Source of the DNA: Elymus sibiricus
Taxonomy: Eukaryota; Streptophyta; Magnoliopsida; Poales; Poaceae
Assembly: GCA_039707655.1 (NCBI GenBank)
Contig: CM077675.1
Coordinates: 420,503,162 to 420,567,161 of the forward strand
Reading direction: 5' to 3'
Length of the DNA: 64,000 nt
Part shown: piece after piece, positions 11,688 to 24,284 of the stretch
Numbering within the stretch: the first letter of the stretch is position 1
Layout of the letters: every line of letters starts with the position of its first letter
The notes under the pieces: generated by a model
Database searches by the model: none
Told to the model about the DNA's origin: nothing
What the model saw: only the letters and a program-made list of their open reading frames with translations
Translations under genes and position numbers: made by a program

Positions 11688-13187
11688 TGATACGTCCATT
11701 TTGCATCATGATTTCCTACTGTTATTTCCTTTGTTTTGTTGAATAATAATGCCTTGGGGAGTGATTCTAATGCCTTTTCTCTCATAATATGCAAGGTTTA
11801 CAAAAAGAGGGAGAATACCGACAGCTGGAATTCTGGACCTAAGAAAAGCACGTCAGAGATACCTATTCTGCACAACTCCAATGAAGCTGAAATTTTACGG
11901 AGAAAATTTTTGCATTTAATAAAAAATACTGGAGCAGAAAACTACCGGAGGGGGCCTCCCAGGTGGGAACAACCCACCAGGGCGCGCCCTGATGGGTTGT
12001 GGCCACCTCGGCCCACCTCCGGTGCCCATCTTCTGGTATAAGGTCACTCTTGACCTAGAAAAAATCAGAGGAGGACTATCGGGACGAAGCGCCGCTGCCT
12101 CGAGGTGGAACTTGGGAAGGAGCACTTTTTCCCTTCGGCGGAATGATTCCGCCGGGGAACTTCCCTCCCGGAGGGGGAAATCGAAGCTATCGTCATCACC
12201 AACACCCCTCTCATCTTTGGGAGGCCAACCTTCATCAACATCTTCAACAACACAATCTCTTCTCAAACCCTAGTTCATCTCTTGTGTTCAATCTTTGCAC
12301 CGGAACCTCAGATTGGTACCTGTGGGTGACTAGTAGTGTTGATTACCTTGCGTGGTTGATTACTATATGGTTTATTTGGTGGAAGATTATATGTTCAGAT
12401 CCATTATGCCTTTCAATACTCCTCTGATCATGAGCATGATTATTATTTGTGAGTAGTTACTTTTGTTCTTGAGGTCACGGGAGAAGTCATGTTGCGAGTA
12501 ATCATGTGAATTTGATATGTGTTGGGTATTTTGATGATATGTATGTTGTGATTCCCTTAGTGGTGTCATGTGAACGTCGACTACATGACACTTCACCATT
12601 CATGGGCCTAAGGGAATGCATTGTGGAGTAGTTATTAGATGATGGGTTACTAGAGTGACAGAAGCTTAAACCCTAGTTTATACGCTACTTCGTAAGGGGC
12701 TGATTTGGATCCACATGTTTAATGCTATGGTTATACTTTGTCTTAATACTTTTCTCATAGTTGCGGATGCTTGCGAGGGGGTTAATCATAAGTGGGTTGT
12801 TAGTTCAAGTAAGAACAGCACCTTAGCACCGGTCCACCCACATATCAAATTATCAAAGTAGCGAACACGAATCAAACCAACATGATAAAAGTGACTAGAC
12901 GAAATTCCCGTGTACCCTCAAGAACACTTTGCCTATTACTAGTGATTGTTCTGGCATGTCCTTTGCCTCAAAAGGATTGGGCTAACTTGCTGCACCTTGT
13001 TTACTATTACCGCTACTTGCTTGTTACCAATTATCTTGCTATCAAACTATCTGTTACCTACAATTTCAGTGCTTGCAGAAATTACCTTGCTGAAAACCGC
13101 TTGTCATTTCCTTCTGCTCCTCGTTGGGTTTGACACTCTTACTTATCGGAAGGACTACGATTGATCCCCTATACTTGTTGGTCATCA
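11688..13187 (+). repeat. 5' LTR of element 2
   Basis: 1500 bp, TGATACGTCC...GGTCATCA. Compared with the 3' LTR it lacks about 20 bases at 11980-11990: one GGGCGCGCC arm and the loop between the arms are gone, as expected from slippage between the two 9-base copies. Confidence 0.95.
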
Positions 13188-13198
13188 AGACTCTTTTC

Positions 13199-13216
13199 TG
13201 GCGCCGTTGCCAGGGA
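13199..13216 (+). other. Primer-binding site of element 2, tRNA-Asp type
   Basis: TGGCGCCGTTGCCAGGGA, 11 bases after the LTR, one mismatch to the complement of plant tRNA-Asp. Confidence 0.85.
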
Positions 13217-13293
13217 GTGAAGCGCTCTTGGTAAGTGGAAATCGGTAAGGAAAAACTTATACTACGTGCTGAAATTTATCGCTACTTGCTACT

Positions 13294-16200
13294 ATGGAAA
13301 ACAATCCTTTGAGGGGTTTGTTCGGGGTATCTTCACCTCGACCAGAACCACAATTAGTTGCCCCTCAACCTACAGCACCTACTGAAAATGATACTTATGA
13401 AATTCCTTCGGGTATGTTAGAACAACTGCTTGCTAAACCTTATGCAGGAGATGGAACTGAACATCTTGATATGCACCTTTTATATGTGAACAAAATTTGT
13501 GGATTATTTAAGCTTGTAGGTTTACCCAGAGATGAAGTTAATAAGAAGGTTGTCCCTTTATCTTTGGAGGGAAAATCATTTACATGGTATAGGCTATGTG
13601 ATGATATTGGATCATGGAACTGGAATCGTTTGCAATTGGAATTTCACCAAAAGTTTTATCCCATGCATCTAGTTCATCGTGATCGGAATTATGTATATAA
13701 TTTTTGGCCGCGTGAAGGAGAAAGTATCGCTCTAGCTTGGGGGAGTCTTAAGTCAATGTTATATTCATGCCCCAATCATGACATTCCAAGGGAAGTTATC
13801 ATCCAGAATTTTTATGCTCGGCTTTCTCATAATGATCAATCCATGCTCGATACTTCTTGTGCTGGTTCTTATATGACGAAGACTATTGAATTCAAGTGGG
13901 ATCTCTTAGAAAGAATTAAGCGCAACTCTGAAGATTGGGAACTCGACGAAGGTAATGAGTCAGGTATAAAGCTTGAATTTGATTGTGTTAAATCTTTTAT
14001 GAATACCGATACTTTTCACAAGTTTAGCACTAAATATGGACTCGACTCTGAGATAGTAGCCTCTTTCTGCGAAGCATTTTCTACTCACGTTGACCTCCCT
14101 AAGGAGAAGTGGTTTAAATATCATCCCCCTATTAAATAAGAAATTAAAGAACCGGTCATAGCTAAAGAAGAAACCATCTTTTACAATGTTGATCCAGTTG
14201 TGCCTACCGCTTATATTGAAAAACCACCTTTCCCTGTTAGGATAAAGAAACATGCTAAGGTATCAACTGTGGTTCATAAGAGTAATATAAGAGCACCTAA
14301 ACCCTCTGAGCAAATTAAAGTAGAACCTAGTGTTGCTATGGTTAAATATCTCTTGGTAGAAAATATTGATGGGCATGTTATCTACTTTTGTGATGAAGCT
14401 GCTAGAATTGCTAAGCCTGATGAAAAAGATAAACATAGACCCATAGTAGGCTTGCCTGTTGTCTCAGTTAAAATAGGAGATCATTGCTATCATGGTTTAT
14501 GTGATTTGGGTGCTAGTGTGAGTGCTATCCCTTTTACTCTATACCAAGAAATTATGGATGAAATAGCACCTGCTGAAATGGAAGACATTGATGTTACTAT
14601 TACACTTGCTAATAGGGACACTATTACACCACATGGGATTGTTAGAGATGTTGAAGTCTTGTGCGGGAAAGTAAAATACCCTACTGATTTTCTAGTCCTT
14701 GGTTCCCCACAAGATGACTTTTGTCCCATTATCTTTGGTAGACCTTTCTTGAGCACCGTCAATGCTAAGATAGATTGTGAAAAACAAACTATCGGTGTCA
14801 GTTTCGGTAATGTGTCTCATGAGTTTAATTTTTCCAAGTTTGGTAGACAACCTCGTGATAAAGCGTTATCTAGTAAGGATGAAATAATTGGTCTTGCTTC
14901 TATTGTTGTCCCTCCTACTGATCCATTAGAACAATATTTGCTTGACCATGAAAATGATTTGCACCTGCGTGAAAGAAATGAAATAGATCAAATTTTCTTC
15001 GAACAACAACCTCTCTTGAAACACAATTTGCCTATTGAAACTCTTGGAGGTCCTCCCCCACATAAAGGTGATCCTGTGTTTGAATTGAAACAATTGCCTG
15101 ACACTTTAAAGTATGCTTATCTTGATGAGAAAAAGATATATCCTGTTATTATTAGTGCTAACCTTTCAGAACGTGAAGAAGAAAGATTATTGAAAGTTCT
15201 AAGGAAGCACCGGGCTGCTATTGGATATACTCTTGGTGATCTTAAGGGCATTAGTCCCACTCTATGTCAGCACAAGATCAATATGGAACCTGATGCTAAA
15301 CCCGTTGTTGATCACCAACGGCGATTGAATCCAAAGATGAAAGAAGTGGTAAGAACTGAAATATTAAAGCTTCTGGAGGCAGGTATAATCTCTCCCATAG
15401 CTGATAGTAGATGGGTAAGTCCCATTCATTGTGTCCCTAAGAAAGGAGGTATTACCGTTGTTCCTAATGATAAGAATGAACTCATTCCACAAAGAATTGT
15501 CACTGGCTATATAATGGTAATAGATTTTAGAAAATTAAATAAAGCTACTAGGAAAGATCATTACCCCCTACCGTTCATTGATCAAATGCTAGAGAGACTA
15601 TCTAAGCACACACACTTTTGTTTCTTAGATGGATACTCTGGGTTCTCTCAAATACCTGTGTCACAATCTGATCAAGAGAAAACTACCTTTACTTGCCCTT
15701 TTGGAACCTATGCTTATAGACGTATGCCTTTTTGTTTATGAAATGCACCTGCCACCTTTCAAAGATGTATGACTGCTATATTCTCTGATTTTTGTGAAAA
15801 GATTGTGGAGGTTTTCATGGATGATTTTTCCGTTTACCGAACTTTTTTTGATGATTGCTTGAGCAACCTTGATCGAGTTTTGCAGAGATGTGAACAAACT
15901 AATCTCGTCTTGAATTGGGAGAAGTGCCACTTTATGGTTAATGAAGGCATTGTCTTGGGGCATAAAATATCTGAACCAGGTATTGAGGTGGATAAAGCTA
16001 AAGTTGATGCAATTGAGAAAATGCCATGTCCTAAAGATATTAAAGGTATTCAAAGTTTCCTTGGTCATGTTGGGTTTTATAGGAGGTTCATTAAAGACTT
16101 CTCTACAATTTCTAGGCCTCTTACTAATCTTTTGCAAAAGGATATTCCTTTTGTTTTTGATGATGATTGTGTGGAAGCCTTTGAAACACTCAAGAAAGCC

Positions 16201-18039
16201 TTAACCTCTGCACCTATCGTTCAACCACCTGATTGGAACTTGCCTTTTGAAATTATGTGTGATGCTAGTGACTATGCTATTGGTGCTGTCCTAGGACAAA
16301 GAGTTGATAAGAAATTTAATGTTATCCATTATGCTAGTAAAACTCTAGACAGTGCCCAACGAAACTATGCTACTACTGAAAAAGAATTTTTAGCAGTTGT
16401 GTTTGCTTGTGATAAATTTAGATCCTATATTGTTGACTCCAAAGTTATTGTTCACACCGATCATGCTGCTATAAAATACCTTATGGAAAAGAAAGATGCT
16501 AAACCTAGACTCATTAGGTGGGTTCTCTTGCTTCAAGAATTTGATTTACACATCGTTGATAGGAAGGGAGCTGAGAACCCCGTAGCTGATAACTTGTCTA
16601 GGTTAGAAAATATTCTTGATGACCCACTACCTATTGATGATAGTTTCCCTAACAAACAGTTAGCTGCAATAAGTGTTTCACAAAACACACCTTGGTATGC
16701 TGATTATGCTAACTACATTGTCGCTAAATATATACCACCTAGCTTTACTTACCAACAAATGAGAAAAAAATTCTATGACTTAAGACATTACTTTTGGGAT
16801 GACCCACACCTTTATAAAGAAGGAGTAGATGGTATTATTAGACGTTGTGTACCTGAGCATGAACAGGAACAAATCCTACGGAAATGTCATTCTGAAGCTT
16901 ATTGAGGACATCATGCGGGAGATAGAACTGCTCATAAGGTATTACAATCTGGTTTTTATTGGCCTACTCTCTTCAAGGATGCCTGTAAGTTTGTCTTATC
17001 TTGTGATGAATGTCAAAGAATTGGTAATATCGGTAAGCGTCAGGAAATGCCTATGAATTATTCACTTGTTGTTGAACCATTTGACGTTTGGGGTTTTGAT
17101 TATATGGGGCCTTTTCCTTCCTCCAAAGGGTACACTCATATTTTGGTTGCGGTTGATTATGTCACTAAGTGGGTAGAAGCTATTCCAACTAGTAGTGCTA
17201 ATCACCACACCTCCATTAAAATGATTAAAGAGGTTATCTTCCCGAGGTTTGGAGTCCCTAAATACTTAATGACCGATGGTGGTTCACACTTTATCCATGG
17301 TGCTTTCCGGAAGATGCTTGCTAAATATGATGTTAACCATAGAATTGCATCACCCTATCATCCTCAATCTAGTGGTCAAGTTGAACTTAGCAATAGAGAA
17401 ATAAAATTAATATTACAAAAAACTATCAATAGGTCTCGTAAGAATTGGTCTAAGAAATTAGATGATGCACTTTGGGCCTATAGAACAGCTTATAAAAATC
17501 CTATGGGTATGTCTTCATATAAAATGGTATATGGGAAAGCTTGTCATTTGCCTCTAGAATTAGAACACAAAGCATTTTGGGCAATTAAGGAACTTAACTA
17601 TTATTTCAAACTTGCCGGTGAGAAGAGGTTATTTGATATTAGCTCACTAGATGAATGGAGAACCCAAGCGTATGAAAATGCCAAGCTATTCAAAGAAAAA
17701 GTAAAAAGATGGCATGACAAAAGAATCCAAAAGCGGGAATTCAAAATAGGAGATTATGTTCTTTTGTTCAACTCTCGTTTAAGATTTTTTGCAGGAAAAC
17801 TTCTCTCAAAATGGGAAGGACCATATATTATCGAAGAGGTTTATCATTCTGGAGCTATCAAGATTAATAACGCCGAAGGTACTAACCCGAAGGTGGTCAA
17901 TGGACAAAGAATTAAGAATTATATCTCAGGTACGCCTATTAACGTTGAAAGCAATGTTATCCAAACCATGACACCGGAGGAACACATAAAAGAAACCTTC
18001 TGGAACGCTCCAGAATTCTTAAAAATAGGAGGTACGTGA
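13294..18039 (+). pseudogene. gag-pol polyprotein of element 2, one frame with three stop codons
   Basis: Starts MENNPLRGLFGVSSPRPE at the first ATG after the primer site and stays in frame for 1582 codons. Domains: gag (residues about 35-280), protease with CDLGASVSAIPF (about 400), RT with FLDGYSGFSQIP and FMDDFSVY (about 690-850), RNase H with [14 protein letters not shown] and [11 protein letters not shown] (about 985-1080), integrase HHCC finger (about 1200-1245) and core D,D,E with GFDYMGPFPSS, MTDGGSHF and the GQVELSNRE segment (about 1260-1375), then a basic C-terminal part. Stops are TAA 14137-14139 after gag, TGA 15739-15741 inside the RT PFGLC motif, and TGA 16903-16905 before the integrase finger. 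RNase H and integrase are otherwise intact. Confidence 0.95.
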
Positions 18040-18360
18040 TACGGTAAGTAAACGGACTCCGAAAAATCCGCAAAAATATTTTTTGTCAGTTTTGGAATAT
18101 TTTAGAATTTTGGAAATAAAGAAATAAACCGGAAGGGGAACGAGGTGAGCACGATACACCAGGGCGCGCCAGGCACCCCTGGGCGCGCCCTGGTGGGTTG
18201 TGCCCATCTCGGATGCCTTCCCGACTCCATTTTCCTGCCATATATTTGTTTCCCAAGAATAAAAATTCTCTATATATACCCCCGACTGTTTTGATGACCG
18301 CATCGCAGAAAAATCCTATGTTCTTGCTTCTTGCTGTTTTCTCATCAGATCTAGATCTCC
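18040..18360 (+). promoter_or_regulatory. LTR-like promoter module before the third ORF of element 2
   Basis: Between pol and the third ORF lies an inverted repeat with 14-bp arms (18157-18170 and 18182-18195) and an 11-base loop AGGCACCCCTG. The block, including flanking GGGTTGTG and CTCGG, is almost the same as in the element's own 3' LTR at 20773-20827, where the loop is AGGCCCCCCTG. A TATA box, CTATATATA, follows at 18270-18278, about 83 bases before the ATG. A good splice-donor match, CGGTAAGT, lies at 18042-18049. The module resembles a copied U3 promoter and could drive the third ORF separately; promoter activity is inferred. Confidence 0.55.
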
Positions 18361-18903
18361 ATGGCTCCACCAAGCTCCTCCAAGGATAAGTTCTTTGAGA
18401 AGCTCATCAACCCGTACTTGTCGGAGGTGATGAAGCACCCTCAAGCCATTGAGATGCGCGAGGGGGTGCTCCACATCCGCGATGTTCAGGGACCCAAGAA
18501 GACCGGAAGCGTGGAGGCTAGGCTTGAGGCGGTAGAACAGGAAATCTTCAAGTGCGAGAAGATGGTGGAGCGTGGACTTAGTGCCAATCACTCCATGATC
18601 ACAGAATTCACCCATGATCAGACGGTGGATGGCCGGTCCGTGAAGGACATAATCGCCACCGTCAACGAGCAAATTAACTTTCTGTAGAGCCAAGTTTATG
18701 ATCTTCAAAACCAAGTCTTCGAATATGAAGCGAGATTTAAAGGTATGAGCTTAGCTGCCAGTTGCAGGACTCAGGGGACTCTCGCGTCAACCTTTGATGG
18801 GGAGCCCTTACCCTGGAAGCTGGAGCACAAGCTTACTACATCATCACCGCCACCTACATCAACACCTCCACCTTCTTCATCACCACCGCCAAAGGAAACT
18901 TGA
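18361..18903 (+). pseudogene. Third ORF of element 2 (env position), coiled-coil protein with amber stop
   Basis: Starts MAPPSSSKDKFFEKLINPY with a clear ATG after a pyrimidine/purine leader. 181 codons including the final stop; an amber TAG at 18685-18687 (codon 109) interrupts it. Residues about 45-140 are heptad-rich and probably coiled-coil (SVEARLEAVEQEIF... and VYDLQNQVFEYEARF); the tail is Pro/Ser/Thr-rich. No signal peptide or membrane segment is visible, so it is not an obvious envelope protein despite its position. Similar ORFs occur at this place in related Triticeae Athila elements as I recall. Function unknown. Confidence 0.75.
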
Positions 18904-20483
18904 GCACACGGGTATGGGCACTCCCCTTGGCTTGAGCCAAGCTTGGGGGAGGTGCCCCGGTATCGTGTCACCACCACTTTTATTCACCTTTACCTATTTT
19001 AGTTCGATCTTTAGTTTCCCTTTGCTTTAGTTGAATAAAAGTTTAGCATGATCTATTTTTGTGTGTTAGTTCCGTGATCTATCTACGTAATCATGTGAGA
19101 GTTATATAATAAAGTTTAGTTTGAGTTTTTGCCTCTCTACTTTCTTGTTGCAATCAAAATAAAGAAAAGAAAAACAAATGAAAAGAATCAAAGGCTAATC
19201 CTATGGTGAGTAATGACATCACATAATGAAAAGTATAAGTAGTAAAATTTATTGGAGATTGACAAACATAGCATTGGTCAATGATGCAATTCATGAAAGA
19301 ATTAATAAAGGAAGAGAAGATTCACATGCAAATACACTATCTTGGACATCTTTTATGATTGTGAGCCCCCATCAAATATTATATGCCAAAATTGTTGACG
19401 TTGGACAAGGAAGACAATGTAATGATTTATGTTTGTTCATATCCACATAGAAGTTATATTGTCATAGATCCTTTAACATGTGGTGCTTGCTCAATATCTT
19501 TGCTAGCCAAAAATTCCGCACCAAGTAGAGATACTACTTGTGCATCCAAAAACCCAAACCCAAATTATTTCTTTGAGTGTCCACCATACCTACCTATGGA
19601 TCGAGAAAGACCCTTCAAGTAAGTTGTCATCGGTGCAATAAGGCAATAAAAATTGCTTCTAAAAGTGTTTTGATCAATTAGTGTAAGAGAAAATTGAGCA
19701 CTATACGAACTTATGATGGCAAAGTAATAAAAGCGACGGACTGCATAATAAAGGTTGCTATCATAGAGGGAATATAGCGTGATGTTCTTTTACATTAAGG
19801 GATTGGGCATACAAACCAATAAGCGCATGACAACCTCTGCTTCCCTCTGCGAAGGGCCTATCTTTTATTTTTTTGTATTTACTTTTATGCAAGAGTCAAA
19901 GTATTCTTCCCTATTCCTTTCTACTTTTTCTTTTGCAAGCATCATGTGGTGAGGAAAGATCTAGGCATATATATCCAGTTGGGTATGGGTGGGCATGAGT
20001 TATTATTGTTGACATCACCCTTGAGGTGAATATGTTGGGAGGCGAAACTATAAGCCCCTATCTTCCTATGTGTCCGGTTGAAACTTTTTGTTCATGGGTA
20101 TGCCGTGAGCGTTAGCAATCATAGAAGACTAAATGATGGTTGAGTATGTGGACTTGCCAAAAGGCTCCGACATGAGACCCTTCCTGAAAATATGATGAAT
20201 TGTAGTTGCAAAGTTGACTGAGAACATAGTTTGTTGGTTCCCAATAAGGTTTATGCTTCATACTTCTCTGTTGTGATGAATTGTTACGTGTTCATGAGAA
20301 GCTATATGATAAAAATGTATTGAAATAAATTTTATGTTAGAGTTTGCTGCTGCTATGTTAATATGCATGATGCTTCTATGTCCGTATTTTGTTTTTATCG
20401 ACACCTCTCTCTCAAACCATGTGGACATGCTTTTCAATATCGACTTTCGCTTGAGGACAAGCGAGGTCTAAGCTTGGGGGAGT
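18904..20483 (+). other. Non-coding 3' internal region and polypurine tract of element 2
   Basis: No supported ORF. An internal polypurine-like AAGCTTGGGGGAGG is at 18939-18952, 36 bases after the third ORF. A block around 19833-19868 (CTTCCCTCTGCGAAGGGCC) resembles a block in element B near 56538-56560 on the minus strand. The true polypurine tract TAAGCTTGGGGGAGT is at 20469-20483, directly against the 3' LTR. Confidence 0.8.
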
Positions 20484-22003
20484 TGATACGTCCATTTTGC
20501 ATCATGATTTCCTACTATTATTTACTTTGTTTTGTTGAATAATAATGCCTCGGGGAGTGATTCTAATGCCATTTCTCTCATAATATGCAAGGTTTACACA
20601 CAGAGGGAGAATACCGGGAGCTGGAATTCTGGACCTAAGAAAAGCACGTCAGAGATACCTATTCTGCACAACTCCAATGAAGCTGAAATTTTACGGAGAA
20701 TATTTTTGCATTTAATAAAAAATACTGGAGCAGAAAACTACCGGAGGGGCCCTCCCAGGTGGGCACAACCCACCAGGGCGCGCCAGGCCCCCCTGGGCGC
20801 GCCCTGATGGGTTGTGGCCACCTCGGCCCACCTTCGGTGCCCATCTTCTGGTATAAGGTCACTCTTGACCTAGAAAAAATCAGAGGAGGACTTTCGGGGT
20901 GAAGCGCCGCTGCCTAGAGGCGGAACTTGGGCAGGAGCACTTTTGCCCCCCGGCGGAGCGATTCCGTCGGGGGAACTTCCCTCACGGAGGGGGAAATCGA
21001 AGCTATCGTCATCACCAACACCCCTCTCATCTTTGGGAGGCCAACCTTCATCAACATCTTCAACAGCACAATCTCCTCTCAAACCCTAGTTCATCTCTTG
21101 TGTTCAATCTTTGTACCGGAACCTCAGATTGGTACCTGTGGGTGACTAGTAGTGTTGATTACCTTGCGTAGTTGATTACTATATGGTTTATTTGGTGGAA
21201 GATTATATGTTCAGATCCATTATGCCATTCAATACTCCTCTGATCTTGAGCATGATTATTATTTGTGAGTAGTTACTTTTGTTCTTGAGGTCACGGGAGA
21301 AGTCATGTTGCGAGTAATCATGTGAACTTGATATGTGTTCGATATTTTGATGATATGTATGTTGTGATTCCCTTAGTGGTGTCATGTGAACGTCGACTAC
21401 ATGACACTTCACCATTCATGGGCCTAAGGGAATGCATTGTGGAGTAGTTATTAGATGATGGGTTGCTAGAGTGACAGAAGCTTAAACCCTAGTTTATGCG
21501 CTACTTCGTAAGGGGCTGATTTGGATCCACATGTTTAATGATATGGCTAGACTTTGTCTTAATACTTTTCTCGTAGTTGCGGATGCTTGCGAGGGGGTTA
21601 ATCATAAGTGGGTTGTTAGTTCAAGTAAGAACAGCACCTTAGCACCGGTCCACCCACATATCAACTTATCAAAGTAGCGAACACGAATCAAACCAACATG
21701 ATAAAAGTGACTAGACGAAATTCCCGTGTACCCTCAAGAACACTTTGCCTATTACTAGTGATTGTTCTGGCATGTCCTTTGCCTCAAAAGGATTGGGCTA
21801 CCTTGCTGCACCTTGTTTACCGTTACCGCTACTTGCTTGTTACCAATTATCTTGCTATCAAACTATCTGTTACCTACAATTTCAATGCTTGCAGAAATTA
21901 CCTTGCTGAAAACCGCTTGTAATTTCCTTCTGCTCCTCGTTGGGTTCGACACTCTTACTTATCGAAAGGACTACGATTGATCCCCTATACTTGTGGGTCA
22001 TCA
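20484..22003 (+). repeat. 3' LTR of element 2
   Basis: 1520 bp, same ends as the 5' LTR. The GC inverted repeat is complete here: arms 20774-20784 and 20796-20806, loop AGGCCCCCCTG. A TATA-like GGTATAAGG follows at about 20851. Confidence 0.95.
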
Positions 22004-22008
22004 AGAGT

Positions 22009-22705
22009 CTCATGTTATGTCATTTTCATATGCTAGTGGGAATCACTTTTTCATTATTATAAACTTGGCTTGCATATTCCGATGACGGACTTCCTCAAAT
22101 GCCCAAGGTCTTCATGAGCAAGCAAGTTGGATGCACACCTCACTTAGCTTCATTTAACCTTTCATACACTTATAGCTCTAGTGCATCATTTGCATGGCAA
22201 TCCCTACTCCTTGCATTGACTTCTATAGATGGGCATCTCCATAGCCCGTTGATACGCCTAGTTGATGTGAGATTATCTTCTCCACTTTTACCCCTTTGAT
22301 ATCTACCACCATACTCCATTCCACCTTTATGCTATGTCTAATGGTTCATGCTCATGTATTCCGTGAAGAATAAAAAGTTGATGCACTTTGAAAAAGTACG
22401 ATCCAATTGCCTGACCTGGACACCGTGGTGCTTGACATTTGTATTAATGTGGTGAATACGGAGTCATGCCTTGCTAATACTATAAGATGAATGGGGGCAG
22501 ACATTCTTTGAGGATCGTATACTTTGAAAGATTGATGATTTTGTTGCTTGTGCCTACAAATATTACTATGTTGATATTTGTTAATTCATCGTTTCTCAAT
22601 GAGCATACATGCAAAAGATTACATATTGGGTAGCATGTCACATCAAAAATTCTGTTTTTATCATTTACCTGCTCGAGGACGAGCAGTAATTAAGCTTGGG
22701 AATGC
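22009..22705 (+). other. Non-coding 3' internal region of element A, second segment
   Basis: Continuation of element A after element 2. No coding sequence is supported. It ends with the polypurine tract TAAGCTTGGGAATGC at 22691-22705, adjacent to the 3' LTR. GAGGACGAGC upstream of the tract matches GAGGACAAGC in element 2 and GAGAACAAGC in element B. Confidence 0.8.
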
Positions 22706-24284
22706 TGATACGTCTCCAACGTATCTATAATTTTTTATTGTTCCATGCTGACATATTATCATTCTAGGATACTTTTTGAGTAATAATTTACCAATTTACA
22801 TTATTTTTTAGCACTAAACTATTGACCCAGTGCCCAGTGCCAGTTCCTGTTTTCTGCGTGTTTTTTACTTTTCAGGTTTACAATACCAAACGAAGTCCAA
22901 TTGCCCCGAAACTTTTTTATGATTTTTTCTGGACTAAAAGAAGACCTGGAAGCTTCGGGAGAGGACCGGAGGCAGCACGAGGGAGGCACAAGCCAACAGG
23001 GCGCGACCAGGGGGTGGTCGCGCCCTGATGGCTCATCCCTCCCTGGTGGACCTCCTGACCCCGTTCTCTGGCCTATAAATTCACATATTTTCCAAAAACC
23101 CTAGAGGGCATCCCGAAACTCTTTTTCTGCCGCTGCAAGTCTCTGTTCCGACGAGATCCCATCTGGAGCTCCATTCCGGCACCCTGCCGGAGGGGGGATC
23201 GATCACGGAGGGCCTCTTCATCAACCTTGCTGCCCTCATGATGATGTGTGAGTAGTTCACCACAGAACTACGGGTCCGTAGTTAGTACCTAGATAGCTAT
23301 CTCTCTCTCTTTTGATCTTCAATACAATGATCATCGCATCTTCGCTTTGATCTATCCGATGTAATTCTTTTATACGGTGCGTTTGTTGGGATCCGATGAA
23401 TTGTGGGTTTATGTTCAGATTATTCATGAAAAGTATTCGAGTCACCTCTGATATATATTATGATTCTTAAGTGCATGATCATTATAGCTTCATAATTCTC
23501 TCCGATCTATTGAAATAGTTTGGCCAACTAGATTGATATTTCTTTAGTGAGAGGGGTGTGTTGTAGTGGGTTCAATCTGGCGGTGCTCTATATCCCAGTG
23601 ACAGAAGGGGACAAAACACGTCTTTGTATTGTTGCCACTAAGGATAAACAAATGGGGTTAGTTCATATCAATTGAATTCACTTTGTCGACATCATGTCGA
23701 TGTTCTCCAAGCATTACTCTGTTTTACTTAATACTCTAGATGCATGCTGGATAGCGGTCGATGGGTGGAGTAATAGTAATAGGTGCAAGCAGGAGTCGGC
23801 CTATTTGCTTATGGACGTGATGCCTATATACACATGATCATTGCCGTGAATATCGCATAACTATGCGCTTTTTTCTACCAGTTGCCCAACAGTAATTTAT
23901 TTACCCACCGTATGCTTACTTTCATGAGAGATGCCGCTAGGGAAAACTATGGCCCCGGGGTCTATTCACCTATATATTTATAAATGCTACAATACCTTGC
24001 TGCCATTTTTTTTTTTTTTTTTTTTGCAATTTACAATTATCTACTATTATCTACACACTTCACTTGCCTGCAAATAATGAGATCAAGGGGATTGACAACC
24101 CTCTTGCCCGCGTTGGGTGCAAGTTGTTTGCTCTTTTGTGTGCAGCCACTGAAGACGGTTGTGGATTGATATTCTTATTGATTCGATAAACCTTGGTTTC
24201 ATAACTGAGGGAAATACTTACCCGTATTGTGCTGCAATTACCCGTTCCTCTTCACGGAAAACCCAACACAGATCACAAGTATCA
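22706..24284 (+). repeat. 3' LTR of element A
   Basis: 1579 bp, TGATACGTCTCC...AAGTATCA, followed by CTCCT. It differs from the 5' copy by many substitutions, more than the two LTRs of element 2 differ, agreeing with element A being the older insertion. It includes a long T run at about 24007-24025. Confidence 0.95.

Larger units (their letters stand above)
11688..22003 (+). mobile_element. Element 2: complete Athila-lineage Ty3/gypsy retrotransposon nested in element A
   Basis: 10,316 bp with LTRs at 11688-13187 and 20484-22003, and a perfect AGAGT duplication at 11683-11687 and 22004-22008. Order: LTR, tRNA-Asp-type primer site, gag-pol frame (13294-18039), a promoter-like spacer, a third ORF in the env position (18361-18903), a long non-coding stretch, polypurine tract, LTR. 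The LTRs are nearly identical apart from scattered changes and a 19-20-base indel, so insertion was fairly recent. Three stops in gag-pol make this copy non-autonomous. Confidence 0.96.
5682..24284 (+). mobile_element. Element A: gag-protease-only Athila-type retrotransposon with a nested insertion
   Basis: Both LTRs are exactly 1579 bp (5682-7260 and 22706-24284) and the element is flanked by the perfect 5-bp duplication CTCCT. After removing element 2 (11688-22003 plus one AGAGT copy) it is about 8.3 kb. It encodes gag and an aspartic protease, but no RT, RNase H or integrase is visible in either internal segment, so it would have depended on enzymes from other elements. It resembles the abundant Sabrina/Fatima-type Athila families of wheat as I remember them; that name is uncertain. 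Confidence 0.93.

Noticed and set aside
15736..16137. 133-codon minus-strand frame
   Set aside because: Antisense shadow of the element 2 RT region; the same shadow appears opposite the same domain in element 1.
18361..18903. Third ORF of element 2 as a retroviral envelope gene
   Set aside because: It has no signal peptide, no membrane segment and no cleavage site; only its position suggests env.
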